A DNA stretch of 64,000 nucleotides from Ixodes scapularis. Lineage: Eukaryota; Arthropoda; Arachnida; Ixodida; Ixodidae. The number at the start of each line of letters is the position of its first letter. Position 1 is the stretch's first letter. Of this stretch, positions 11,836 through 22,984 are shown one piece after another. Location: assembly GCF_016920785.2 (NCBI RefSeq), contig NW_024609880.1, forward strand, positions 55,742,121 to 55,806,120, written 5' to 3'. Both the position numbers and the translations under genes were made by a program. The notes beneath the pieces were generated by a model. The model made no database searches, was not told where the DNA came from, and was given only the letters and a program-made list of their open reading frames with translations.

Positions 11836-12113
11836 CATTAAGTTCACATCAAAGAAAATGGTACTGCTACACTAGCAGAATATCCACGAAATGTTAGAAA
11901 GATCTTTTCAGTTGATGAAGACAAAAATATTGTAAATCAGACGCAACCGCTACCCATGCAGTTACGCCTCTGCTGTGAACAAGGCGAACTGCGTGGGTAG
12001 CAATTGCGTCTGATTACAATACTTTTGTCTTCTTCAACTGAAAAGTTCTTTCTAACATTTTGTGGATATTCTGCTAGTGTACCAGTACCATTTTCTTTGA
12101 TGTGAACTTAATG
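11836..12113. repeat. 278-bp near-perfect inverted repeat
   Basis: CATTAAGTTCACATCAAAGA at the left is mirrored by TCTTTGATGTGAACTTAATG at the right. Arms of about 130 bp meet near 11975, where GCGTAACTGCATGGGTAGC-type sequence turns back. A strong hairpin inside the left subterminal region of the 6.46-kb interval. Confidence 0.85.
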
Positions 12114-13016
12114 CTTTATAAACTTGTGTACCAACAAAACCATAGGAAGTCAAAGCTGAAAGAAAGGTGTTGGAAAGGAACCTCCACGAAACCCAACGAC
12201 AGGCAGTGTTTCGCTACAGACATGGCTTCTCCAAGGACTGAAAAAGCTAAGACTTGCAGAGATATTGTGTCGTGGGTCTTCAAGGAGGTCCTTTTTTTCA
12301 TACATAGCAAAGTTTTCCAAAAGATGAACCACTGGACTCCAGTGCACTATATACATAACTGCAGAGAATTGACTGTATGCACCTTTTGAAGCAGCTAGAT
12401 CGTATCATGTCCGTCAACCGAGGAAAATAATGTTTGTGAAAGCAACAATAAGGAGTATTCACTGGGCGCCATATTTGTGGGTGCTGTTTAGAGCGCATGC
12501 TCAGAACGAGCCCACATTAATAGGCTGCTAAAACCGGCAATCTTGAGGGTGCGGAATGCACGTTTCAAAAGAACTGTATCAGCTCGCCATCAGCACGCAC
12601 TCAGCAGTCGCGCACACAGCTATGGCCGCCAGTGAATACTTCCTATACTGCACACTATTAACAACAACGCTAGAATGCACGGCCATTACCAAGCTCCTTT
12701 TCATCACAGCACATAATGAGACGAAATTAGTTGCAATTTGCTGCCCTTGCAAAGATGAAATCAGTCAGGTACATGTACTAAAACAGATTTATTCTGGTTT
12801 CAAATTAAACCAAAAGAAGCATATACATATGAGCAAGGATGCTGCTAGACTCGGCTGTCAAAATAACTCACCAATAATTTAAAACAAATCTGTATGTACT
12901 ACCACAACAAGCTTAAAACTGACTAGAAGTGGTGACTAGAGCAGGTGATTAGAAATAAACGAACAAGTGTATATATTGTGACGGCTTGAAGCTGAGCCAT
13001 ACCTACTTGCCACAAT

Positions 13017-13145
13017 ACCTTTATTGGAAGAAGGCATGCCTTGCTTTAACTTTGGAGATAATTTACATTATAGTTGTCCCTGTGCTGGCCATCTAGATGC
13101 CCCTCCATGCTTGTGCTTAGAGCTGTCCTTTAGTTGAGGACTTCT
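13017..13145 (-). other. possible 3' end of a minus-strand gene
   Basis: On the minus strand a frame ending HHEDTEEVLN and a stop near 13130 is followed about 110 nt later by AATAAA (13018-13023). A pyrimidine-rich AG precedes it near 13175. It could be the last exon of the gene holding the THAP-like exon at 14340-14516, but no exons were found that connect them. Confidence 0.25.
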
Positions 13146-14339
13146 TCGGTATCTTCATGGTGCATGTAAGTGCAGCTTGAAATGAAGAGAAGAAGAGGAT
13201 TTGAAATCAATACACAATGAAAACAAATTGTATGTGACATACATGGTTAAGGTGAGCGAGCAACATGCTTACCGACTAGCCCAGCTCCCCAGCTTTGTAC
13301 TGTACATGACGTATATAACAAAGTTTTCATAAATTGAACCAAAGTAAAAATATTCATTAATTTGAGTACCCCATACAACAAAATGCTTAAGAAATAAAAC
13401 TAGCAAATTAGAATTGCAGAACTATTCATTGATATTAAGTACATTAAACTGAGCCAGATCAGTAGGCTCGCGATATTTCAAACTCGGATATTTAATACTT
13501 CTCGTTAGGTCAAACAGTTTTCAAAACTTGGGTTGTCCCGCTACTTTTTCAATGCATTCATAAGCCGCTTCACTCGAACAGCGTTTTCGTGTAATTCATA
13601 TTTTTTGTTATTGCGGCACCGTTGAGTGCACTTTTACCCGTGGAGCTTGCTCCCGCTGGTGTTGCTTTTCCGCAGTGCACCAGGGCTCGGTAAGAAGCGT
13701 GCTCAACAGGGCTAAAGCAGACCATAGCCATATATAGACCGTTTTACTGAAAGAGGGCGAGAGAGAAAAGGGTAAAGGTCTTCCAGCGCTTTCCTTCTGG
13801 CTGGAGCGTTAGAAGGAGTGGGCTTCGCCGCTGTTGGGTGTAGGCATTGCCCGAACTTCGTTCTCGTTTTCTTCTCCATTCTAAACTCCCAAACTTAATT
13901 AGAAGCACGGGCTTGGATGGTGACAGTCCCCCGGTCATCGGGACACCATTGCTCAGCTATAAGGTGCACGAATAATGGCAGAAAGTGTAGAGTTAAAACA
14001 TGCACGAGCATGTTTTAACTTTCAGCAACAGAAATCGAAGGGTTTTTTTCCATCTACATTATGTACTAATTTTGAAAATAAGAAGAATCTAGTCGCATTG
14101 TGACAATCAACATAGGTTCACGGCACTCAGGTATCGTGCAGGAGATTGCGATTCAGGAAAACCGATAGAACTAGCTTTTCGACAATTTCCATCCACACCC
14201 AGCTTCGGAAATTAGCCTTCAACTAAGTGTTGTAGCTGATAAAATTGAGTCATTGTCAACATTTCGAAATACCAATATTAAGATAAATTCAGTTACAAAA
14301 ATTTCCAAGCTGAAACAGCAATTACCACAAGAAAACTTG

Positions 14340-14516
14340 CACGCACCTTGCAAGCGTACCCCATGTTCACTGACAGTACAGCTTTAAGTTTGGTGCGCGC
14401 TACATTCACAAACTGTTCCGAGCACAGTTGAGAGGATGGCGTTGGGCAAAAGACTTTTTGTTTTACGGACGCTACCCACTGCCGCCGGAGATCTGGGTCA
14501 TGTGGAAACAACTGCA
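14340..14516 (-). CDS. THAP-like zinc finger exon (second half of the domain)
   Basis: The minus-strand frame reads QLFPHDPDLRRQWVASVKQK, then VFCPTPSSQLCSEQF, then TKLKAVLSV, before a GTGCGT donor. The order FP-x-DP-x-LR-x-x-W, PT-x-SS-x-LCSE-x-F, then KLK-AV, is the THAP DNA-binding domain as found in P-element-type transposases and THAP proteins. The final zinc ligand in the CxxH of CSEHF is Q here, and the N-terminal CxxC half was not found. It is therefore probably a decayed exon of a transposase belonging to the surrounding TIR interval. Confidence 0.5.
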
Positions 14517-14829
14517 CTCACCTTGCCGGATTTCATGGAAGCTACATAGGTCCTCAGACAGTTGTCAACGCTTTTTGTGTTTCTTTTGCCACGACTCAAT
14601 GCGCGTTTTTTGTTTTTTCTTCCAACGTTCACAATGAAGTACTGTCTGTGACGCAACATATACAGGTTTTTGTATGAAAAGTCAGAGCCCCACTCGAGAA
14701 AGAACTCTTTATACTTTTCGCAAGCAACATAATCAATACAGACTCTTCTTCTAAAGACGCGCGTCACGCAATGTTTCGAGTAGTTTCCGAGGAAGAAATT
14801 CGAACTTGAATCCAAACTCCTACAGTGGA

Positions 14830-17600
14830 AGCGAATGCGAGCGCCAGCACGCTAACGGGTACCTTTAGCGGTCATGGGTTCCGCAAAACACACTGCCTAG
14901 CTGGGTGGTACCAAGCCGCCACCCGAGTTGCAGAAATCAAGCCTTGTCCACCGATCTACGAGGTAAAGCTCCCTGATACACTTACCAGGTGCCTCGCTTG
15001 CCCGCCCGCCTGCCTCCGGTGGGACCTTTGGCTCTGGGTGCGTTCCAGCAATTTGACTGCTCACTCAGTGACAGGTCGTTTCCGGGACTTCTTTGGCAAA
15101 AGCTCGAAGGTCATCCAATGCGGAAAGCACGTGTGCGGCAAGGAACCGCGCACGTTCGCTTTCATGCCGACTGCACACACAAGAACACGTCATAAACGCT
15201 CCGAACAGAAAGGACTGAAAAAGTAAAACTCGGCGAGCACTCACCAATTAGACTCAAATCCACAGCTAGTTCCATGGGCACGCCGGCACCTAGGACACTT
15301 CCTTTTTCTAAGAACGTTCTTCGATGTTTTTGTCCGAAAATCTGAAAGCGCCCGCTCGCTTTGTTTTTGTGTTTTGATACGATGGCGATGGAGATGCAGC
15401 GATAGTCGTTGCTCGTTGGTTCCGACCACGGTGGTTCCGACCAAGCTCATTTGACGCAACGTGAACGTGCTTGTTTTAGTCGACGGAAATTAGAACTTTC
15501 AAATACAAAAAAACTGTTTTAACATTTATATAATTATTTGTAATAAACCAGGTTGTAGTGCGTCGTGTACTCAACTGAAGCTTGGCCAGCTTGACTTGGT
15601 TTCATTTTAACATGGCGGCGACCACCCTTTTCTCGAGTGCCGGCCACTGATCTCTGCCGGCCGTACTCGACCTACTCGTGCGTTGGTTGTCCTATTATCC
15701 ACCTCCTGCGATCCGCATCAGCCACAAGCATGCTGTCTGGATATTATGGGCCCGCCGGAAAGAATCTCCAGTCTTCTTGGAAGCAAGGACCCCACTAGTG
15801 TTGCTCGGACGTCGTCGACACCCACGAACTGGGTCAGAGAGCCTCACGTCGTTTACTTGGTTCCTTCACGTTTCCGTCGACGGATCCCCCAGCCCTGGCC
15901 TCAGCCTTACATGACCTAGCTGGTGAAAAACAATCTACGACAATGCGGCGTCTTTGTACTAGTGCGACTGCTACGATTGGTGGCTCTTAAAACCTCAGTT
16001 GCCACCTTCAATGATGAGCTCTTCAATGTGAACGCTCTTACCTTCACAGTGTGCAGACTCTCCGAATGGTGCTTCTACAAGCGACGCTGCGAGACGCGGG
16101 CCTTCTGCGTTGTGTCAACTCGCAGTATGATTCTCAAAATAGGTACTTGGCCCCAATTGAGCTGTTGCACTTTCACTCACTCCCTGAGGCGCATCCCACG
16201 TCAGTTCTATCGGTATGTAAAACGAGGATGCAGGGATTCGGTTTATGGCGGTCACCCTGCCGATTGATACAGTAGAGCACGTTATTTACAGAAAGGATCG
16301 TGCTAAGAACTCTAGATATGTGCTGGTCGTGGTATTTTTCCGATTACCCCTTTAGCGACGCCGTAACCTGGAGCTGGAACCTCCCACAAGCTTGGCAAGG
16401 TGCTGCTATACTGCGCGTGCTGCCCGGCTTCCGTGACCGAGTCCTACGACTTGCCCAGCGAGCCACTGATGCTCATTAACACTAGAATTAATTAAATGTG
16501 TGCATACTAGAAGCCTTCAAGTTGAGTCGCTCGGAGTGCAGTGTATAGCATGGAACTATTTCCTGTGGCCCAAGCGCTCAACTGTTTCACGGGACGGTGT
16601 GCTCAGTCCAGTTGTTCGCAGCATGTTTATTAATCGAGATAATGCCTCCCTCCAAACGACTCCACTGCTGTTACGGTTGACCTGATGGTGGTGCTGCTTA
16701 TCAGGTGACCACGGAAACCACAAGGATTTGCAGAACAACATCGACAAGGGCTGCTATAAACAACGAGCTATGTTTCTTCGCACAGCATGTCGTCAGTTTT
16801 GTCCAAAATGTGCGAAACACTGGGTTTTGTACTTTGCGTGTCCAGCGAAACAGGCCATAGCTGCCTTAGGTGCCTCTGATAGCCCTGGGCCTGCCACCCC
16901 TAGACTATCACAGCTCCATATGAGACTCCTATGAGGTCGATCTTATAAGATCAGTTGAAAGTGTTCAGCAAAGAGGGGAAGCTTACGCTATTCTTCGGCA
17001 GCTATGCTCGCTCCCGATCAGTCACTGCTCTGACATCGGCTAAAATTCTGGCCCTTCACTGGCAGGCTAGAGGTGATCTCAAGTGTGGCGCTGTAGTGGG
17101 TCGTTTTATTATGTTTTATTATTTAAGGAGGCGCATGTTTCTATACTTTCAGATAATTAATCCACCACCTTCGGGCATTTCTGTAGTAAATCATAGTGGG
17201 ATCCAGGTCACTTCAAGAGGGCTAAGGAAATATAGTGAACACCTTAGAAGGGTCAAGCTGGCAAGCCGAGAGACGAACCGTTTATCAAGAAGGGACGAAA
17301 GGGCTGTGTGATACACATCATCGCTTTACTTATCCACAAGCTCCATAGTCGACATAATCACCACCTCTCCCCTCAGACCTTCCTGGTAAAGGGAAGTGAA
17401 TATTCATGTGAAACAAAAAGCAAGTGAAACAAGTATGGTCGTATGGTCGTCTCGTTATGGTCGTCTTTCTATGGATCACATTTTACATTTAGGTTTCCAA
17501 GATTTTCCATTTTTTGGAGTTTGCAGCTGCTACAGAAAAGGTTAATCGAAGTGCTTCCATCTTTATAGGGCAAAAGACATGAAATGCAAAAAAGTAGCAT
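14830..17600. other. interior of the TIR interval, no gene recognised
   Basis: Open frames of 60-130 codons occur on both strands, for example at 14825-15226 (+), 15923-16267 (+) and 16955-17311 (+). None shows a domain I recognise or convincing splice sites. 15600-15930 is GC-richer and could be old coding sequence. Confidence 0.35.
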
Positions 17601-18235
17601 AGCATATATTTTCATTTTCCTTGCCCTTTTTTGTACCTTCACGCTACATTTCAATAAAATCTGAAACTGAAATAGTGTACTACATTTTCTTTCAACATTT
17701 GCAAAAATGTTACTCTGTTGAAAACGTTATACCAATAAATTGTTACTGTACGTGGTGTTTCATTGTAAACTTCAAAATAATCTTAGCAGCATAATGTTAC
17801 TAAATGTTACTTGAATGTTAGTGCTCATAACATTGCTTTACAGTAATATATTGAATGTTATAACATTTTGTACACAACAATATTGTATGTTTAATTTGAA
17901 CGTTACACTAACATTGCGAACATACCTAAAACGTTGTGTGTTGTATTTGAACGTTGCTGTAACATTTACACCTAACACAAAACGTTATTTCAACTTACAC
18001 AACAAAAAATTAATGTTATTATAATGTTTGGTGCTACCTGGGTTTATATGTATGTCTGCAGTCAAACCGGTTTATAACGAACTGCAGGAAACGCTACAAT
18101 CAGTATAATATAGCAAGTAGTGCGATATAGCAAAAGCCATTTACAACAAACTTCCACCGATGCGTTTGTTGTAAGGCGAGAGCTTCTGTTTCTTTATCGT
18201 CTCTTCACCTCCGCCTTGTAACACCGCGCTGTAAA

Positions 18236-18511
18236 GATTTTTTTTTTTTTTTTTGCATGCGTGCAGAATATGTTTTTTTTTTTTTTTTTTAGCTTATTTC
18301 CCCTTTTGAATCGCTTCTCTTCGTGGGCAAACGCTCTGGGATAAAAAGCTTTTGTTTTGTTTTTGTTTTCTGTGCGTGCGTTAGTGTGTATTTGTTTAGC
18401 TTTCTCCACTTCTGAATCGCGTCTCCTCGCTCAATTTTGTTCACAACTCGAGCTTTTGGAATTTTCTTTCTTTCCTACCTTTTTTTTTTTGGGGGGGGGG
18501 GGGGGGGGGGC
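18236..18511. repeat. poly-T and poly-G runs
   Basis: Poly-T at 18238-18254 and 18270-18290, and T10 followed by G20 at 18481-18510. Homopolymers of this length are assembly risk points. Confidence 0.9.
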
Positions 18512-18723
18512 GGAAGGGAAAGACAAGAAGACGATTGTTTGCGCGTTTTTGGAAGCCTTCCGGGGGGAAGAAAGTTCAATATAGCCAATATGTTGTTTGT
18601 TATAAAATGAAAGCCGTCTACAACTCCCTGTGACACCGGATTAGAGCGCAGCTTTTGAGGAGGAGGATGGAAGGGTACTGAGGGATAGGATGGAAGGGTA
18701 CTGAGAGATAGGCGACTCCCTGA

Positions 18724-19024
18724 GGTCCCATGACCTCAGGGGGGTCACGTGACCTCAGGGGGTAACCCTCATGACCCTCGTGAGGGTAACCCTCGTGACC
18801 CTCGTGAGGGTGCCCCTTGTAACCCTGTGAGGGTAACCCTTGTGACCCTTGTGATGGTAACTCTCATTAACCCTCGCGATGCTAGCTCTCATAACCCTCG
18901 TGACCCTCGTGAGGGTAACCCTTTTGAGAGTATCTAACTCTGGTAACCCTCGTGAGGGTTACCAGGGTTACTCTCACGAGGGTTACGAGGGTAACCCTCG
19001 TGAAAGTAACCCTCGTGAGAGTAT
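18724..19024. repeat. palindromic GAGGGTAACCCTCGTGA minisatellite
   Basis: Imperfect tandem units built on ACCCTCGTGAGGGT, itself a palindrome, spaced by TAACCCT or GTAACCC. The left edge carries GGTCACGTGACC palindromes. Every unit can fold on itself. The same phrases recur at 19590-19650 and 20455-20530. Confidence 0.9.
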
Positions 19025-19600
19025 GTTTAGGGATTAAAAGCGCTAAAAACGACGGACGAGTGGGAGAGACACACACCGAAGAGCGCTACTTGCAACTGGT
19101 TTAATATTGGAAAAAAACACACGTACCGCAAAACCAACAACACACACATCCGATTCATTTGCAATCGCCGCTTATCACATTTCGTACTCTTACACCGTGT
19201 ATGATCGTAAAAACGATAACTCCGATTCAAACAGGGTTATCGATGGGGCACTTACACAAGTACCCTCGTCACACTCGAAAATAAAAAATGCTTCCGTTAT
19301 CACCCTTGTCTTTCTATTTTTGTTTCGTGCCAAGATGACAATGTTGTCTAAATAGGGTAAACACTCGCACCTATTGCAATGAACTGCGAGATTACCAGAG
19401 GGGGCTGACCTCAATGACGGCGCGTGTTCTCTCAGTCTTTCGTTCACGCATCGCCCCGACTGCCCCACGTATACCCTTTCACAAGACAGAGGAATTCTGT
19501 ACACAACCCCCACTCTGCATCCTACGTATTTTGTTGCGTGCTTTTTCTGACAAATATCCACCCGTGTGTCGCCCCGTTCCACCCTCCCACATAGCTCGTG
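19025..19600 (-). mobile_element. Penelope-like element 3' fragment (GIY-YIG endonuclease)
   Basis: The minus-strand frame from about 19575 to 19190 reads CQKKHATKYVGCRVGVVYRI, then PLSCERVYVGQSGRCVNERL and REHA, then APSGNLAVHC, TEAF and SITLFESELSFL. This is the C-terminal GIY-YIG nuclease of Penelope-like retroelements: V-V-Y-x-I as the GIY equivalent, V-Y-V-G-Q as the YIG equivalent, then the R-L-x-E-H helix and the catalytic E in the EAF motif. The stop at 19190 is followed by about 165 bp of 3' untranslated sequence. No reverse transcriptase domain is present, so this is a truncated copy. Confidence 0.75.
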
Positions 19601-19636
19601 AGAGTAACCCTGGTAACCTTCACGAGGGTTACGAGG

Positions 19637-20345
19637 GTTACGCGCGGTTACGCCGACGGCGACGGTGCTCAAGTCGGAAACGGGCTCCTCAGAGCTCTGC
19701 TCTAAAGCGCGATCCAAACCAACGCTTCTTTTTGCGCCTGTAGGTCGTGCGGCTGCGGATGTGACGTATTTTCGTGACGTCACGCCACTTCTTCGCTCCT
19801 TCCGGGCGCGCACAAAAAAGTTGGATAATTTCAACTTCCTTCTCAACGCGCACAAAAACGCGCGGTGACGTATAGGGCGCTCCTGGGTCCCGGCCAATCG
19901 GTAGAGGGCAAACTAGTTCCGGCTCCGCGCTTCTTCGCCGCCTTCTCAGAGCAAGTGACAAAAGCGCCCAGTGCGCATCCACAATTGGCCCTCTCCTCCC
20001 CCCACTTTTTTTTATCTTCCAACATAACAACGCGATCTCTCTCTCTCTCTCTCTCGCCACCTTCTGGCTGAGACAGACTGGCCTGGCCGGCCAGTCTGTT
20101 GTGCGCGTGCGCGCTCGCCCGAAGCTGGCCCGTCCAAACCAAAGCGCACGGTTCTGACTCAGAAAGCGCGCCCGAAAACAGCAAAAACGTCAGGAAATGC
20201 GTCACATCCGCAGCCGCACGACCTACAGGCGCAAAAGAAGCGTTGGTTCGGATCGCGCTTAAAATGTACTTTTAAAGCGGAGCTCTTAGGCGCCCGTTTC
20301 CGGCTTGAGCGGCGTCGACGTCGGCGTCGGCGTAACCGCGCGGTG
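19637..20345. mobile_element. foldback (long inverted repeat) element
   Basis: The left arm (19637-19770) contains GCGGTTACGCCGACGGCGAC, then AACGCTTCTTTTTGCGCC, TGTAGGTCGTGCGGCTGCGG. The right arm (20196-20345) is its reverse complement, ending GTCGGCGTAACCGCGCGG. The 420-bp loop is GC-rich with a CT microsatellite at 20036-20054. No open frame resembles a transposase, so it is probably a non-autonomous element. Confidence 0.75.
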
Positions 20346-20370
20346 CATTATGGGACGAGTGACGTCACTG

Positions 20371-20434
20371 ATGACATCATCAATGATGATGACGTCATCA
20401 GTAGTGATGACGTCATCATCATTGATGATGTCAT
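20371..20434. repeat. perfect 30-bp palindrome with CRE sites
   Basis: Left arm 20371-20400 and right arm 20405-20434 are exact reverse complements around a GTAG loop. Each arm carries a full TGATGACGTCATCA, which contains the cAMP-response-element consensus TGACGTCA. Further GTGACGTCAC sites flank it at 20359-20368 and 20440-20449. Confidence 0.95.
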
Positions 20435-20650
20435 ATTAATGACGTCACCGTCATCGTCACGTGATCTCACAGGAATCACGTGATGCCATGGGGGTCACGT
20501 GACCCCCGTGAGGTCACGTAACCCTCATGATGTGATGGCGACGCCGCTCGGAGGAAGGAGTAGCAGACAAGATGAGGAGCTGAGGAGGAGGGAGGAGGGT
20601 TATACCCTTCCCTCAGTAACCTTCCCTCCTCCTCCTCAAGAGCTGCGTTC

Positions 20651-20912
20651 TAATAGACCATTTGCTATATTACCCAAGCAGCAAGGAGAATGCAGGGATT
20701 GGTGTTCCACGCGCCACACGCGCAGACCTTCTCCGTATAAAAGATTCGAAGTAAATATCCAAAATAAAGCGTTGACGAACACGCGTGCAAGATGCCATTT
20801 GTTTTAGGTATTTGCTTTAAAAAAGTTACAACTGCTGAGTCCAGCACGTGCGGCGCGTGGAACACAAATCCCTGCGTTCTCCATGATGCTTGGGTAATAT
20901 AGCATAGTATAG
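20651..20912. mobile_element. TIR element, TAATAGACCATTTGCTATAT ends
   Basis: The left arm (20651-20725) reads ATTACCCAAGCA, GAGAATGCAGGGATT, TGTTCCACGCGCC. The right arm (20838-20912) is its reverse complement with mismatches. The TAATAGACC end relates it to the GTTTTAGTAGACC family. Non-coding. Confidence 0.75.
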
Positions 20913-20953
20913 GTGTATTCGACGTTTTGGCGTTACAGAGAGTTGTAAGCGGC

Positions 20954-21888
20954 TGTAGGGTTCGAAGCACCCACACATCCATCTTTCTCACAAAAATAAG
21001 AGAGATGGCTCGAGGCGCGTGCACGCACGCGCTTCGAGGTGCTCGAGGACAGAGAGGTTCGGAAGCCGCCATCAAGACAGCCACGCCGTTCGTTGTTCTT
21101 TTCATCCTCATCTACAGGGTGAAACAAGGAGACGGCAGGCTCTTTAAATCGACCGGAAAATTCGGTTTCTTAACCTATCGCGCTACGACTTTGTGCAGCG
21201 TTGCCCACAAATGGCGCATTTTTTTTTTTGTAAAATTTGCAAAGAGCGAATTTACCTGAGGAAAAAGTAAAGGAAGAAAAAGGTTTAGCTCCTATGGAAA
21301 CGCAGCGACGCTACCGGTCTGCAAACAAAGCGGCGCCATTTCGCACGGGAGACAAGAGATGGCGCAAGCGGTCGCGACGCCAACTGCCGCCAACGAACGA
21401 GCAGACGACGCCGCGAGCCGGCCCTATTGCAGACAAGGAACTGCAGTTCCTTGTTGTTACCGCGCCCGTTTTTGTTTCTGCGACTCTCGCCGCCTGCGGA
21501 ACGCGCTCCGCTTTTGAGTCAAAAAGATTGTCTGCTAAAAAGGCCTGCTCTCGGCGCCGTATGCTCGTTCGTTGGCGGCAGAGCCGTGGTTGGCGGCGTT
21601 TGTTGCGCCATCTCTTGTCTCCCGTGCGAAACGGCGCCGTGTTGTCTGAAGACCGGTGGCGTCGCTGCATTTCCATAGGAGCTAAGCCTTTTTCTTTCTT
21701 TACTTTTTCCTCAGGTATGTTCGCTCTTTGCAAATTTTACAAAAAAAAAGGCACCATCTGTGGGCAACACTGCACAAAGTCGTAGCGCGATCGGTTAAGA
21801 AACCGAATTTTCCGGTCGATTTAAAGAGCCTGCCGTCTCCTTGTTTCACCCTGTACAATAACGCGGTAGGACCTCGCGGTTCCCCACA
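20954..21888 (+). mobile_element. 5' LTR of a Gypsy element, interrupted
   Basis: Directly upstream of the primer binding site a segment ends CCCCACA at 21888. Removing the nested TIR element (21115-21853) joins it to 20954-21114, giving a TG...CA segment of about 200 bp. The left boundary at TGTAGGGTTCG is a guess, because no 3' LTR remains to compare. Confidence 0.45.
21115..21853. mobile_element. 739-bp long-inverted-repeat element with TA duplication
   Basis: The ends CAGGGTGAAACAAGG and CCTTGTTTCACCCTG are flanked by TA on both sides (21113-21114 and 21854-21855). The two arms are about 340 bp each and nearly identical. They meet around GGAACTGCAGTTCC at 21438-21451 and an asymmetric centre. 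TA duplication with CAG ends points to a Tc1/mariner-type mobilised MITE. It split the Gypsy LTR. Confidence 0.8.
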
Positions 21889-21892
21889 TAAT

Positions 21893-21910
21893 TGGTGACC
21901 CGGACGAGGA
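21893..21910 (+). promoter_or_regulatory. Gypsy primer binding site
   Basis: TGGTGACCCGGACGAG, four nt after the LTR end CCCCACA, differs little from TGGTGACCCCGACGTG, the complement of the tRNA-Trp 3' end used by CsRn1-clade Gypsy elements. It sits directly upstream of the gag ATG. Confidence 0.65.
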
Positions 21911-21912
21911 CC

Positions 21913-22567
21913 ATGAGCATCGGCGAGCCCCAAGGAGCATCAGCTACATCCCCGGCTCCCACCTCGACAGTGCCAGTACGACTTCCGCCGTACTGGGACA
22001 GAACCCCGAGGGTCTGGTTCATGCAGGCAGAGTCCCAATTTCATATTGCTGGTCTCACAAGCCAGGAGCGCAGGCACCACCATGTCGTCTCGGCGTTGTC
22101 GCCGGCAGCAGCCGACAAGGTACACGACATTCTTGCACACCCCTCGACCACTGTTCCGTACGACCAGCTCAAGGTGGGTCTCCTGCAGCAAACCGAAGCG
22201 TCCGACCTCTCCCGCCTCCAACGACTCCTTTCGGCGGAAGAACTCGGCGATCGTCGTCCATCCCAGCTGCTGAGACGGATGACGCAGCTCCTTGCAGATC
22301 GCGCCAACACGATCGGCGACGCTCTGCTGCGGGAGCTCTTTCTCCAGCGCCTCCCCACCAAAGTCCAGATGGTGCTGGCCACAGCGCCGGCCCTAGACCT
22401 GACAGGCCTCGCAGCTCTGGCAGACGCGGTTATTGACGCCGCCACTCCATCCGTCGCTAACGCCATAACGGTAACTCACACCGCGACACAAGACGATGAA
22501 GTAGCAAGGCCTGCCCGGCTAAATACTCTAGCATGTCAAAACAACTTCGAGCAGCTTTGCCAGCGGT
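21913..22567 (+). pseudogene. Gypsy (CsRn1-type) gag, 5' part
   Basis: The open frame starts MSIGEPQG and continues VRLPPYWDRTPRVWFMQAES, HHHVVSALSP, AEELGDRRPSQLLRRMTQLL and LRELFLQRLPTKVQMVLATA. This is the capsid domain typical of CsRn1-clade Gypsy elements in arthropods. It would form the retroelement capsid. The frame runs about 218 codons until the 5.5-kb element at 22570 interrupts it. The continuation at 28114 is out of frame by one base, so gag is dead even without the insertion. Confidence 0.75.
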
Positions 22568-22984
22568 TACACTCTAAAATCGGTCCCTCATAAAAAACGC
22601 TGTCCCTCTGATTTTAGAGGGGACAACAATGCTTTCAGGGGGACAGCCCTTTTTAAGAGGGAAATTGAAAAGTAAAATAGCAACATCTAGAAGGACACCA
22701 ACATATTAAGAGAGACCAAGGAAACCGTTTCGTTAGTCCCTCTGAACAGGAAAGACAGACAAAAAGATTCACGCGTGTCCCTTCATATTAAGAGGGGACC
22801 GGTCCCTCTTAACTGGACCAATGTAGTTCGGTCAGGAGGAGGGGGGCAGGCGCACTAATCCACGGCAAAGAGTTCAGACGGTGCTAAGGCTTCGCGCCAA
22901 TTCACGGAGAGCTGGAAACGGTCGTTGCCGGAGAGTCGCAAGCGTCATGCTGCTCGTTTGACTTCCTTCGGGTGAGTAATCCTG

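Larger units (their letters stand above)
11582..18042. mobile_element. 6.46-kb TIR-bounded interval, candidate DNA transposon
   Basis: The left end is CCCAGGTAGCACCAAAACAT and the right end is its complement (ATGTTTGGTGCTACCTGGG), continuing about 30 bp inward as ATTATAATAATGTTA. About 250 bp next to each end is dense in ATGTT, AACGTT and AACATT motifs. Identical ends in inverted orientation with matching subterminal arrays suggest one large DNA transposon. No clean target duplication is visible (flanks TATGTT and TTTATA), so two separate members of one family are possible. A THAP-like exon lies inside on the minus strand. Most of the interior shows no recognisable gene. Confidence 0.55.

Noticed and set aside
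15065..15190. Possible N-terminal half of the THAP domain on the minus strand
   Set aside because: No CxxC pair with the correct spacing joins in frame to the exon at 14340-14516.
21237..21785. 182-residue plus-strand and 140-residue minus-strand frames that resemble each other
   Set aside because: They are the two arms of the 739-bp inverted repeat read in opposite directions.
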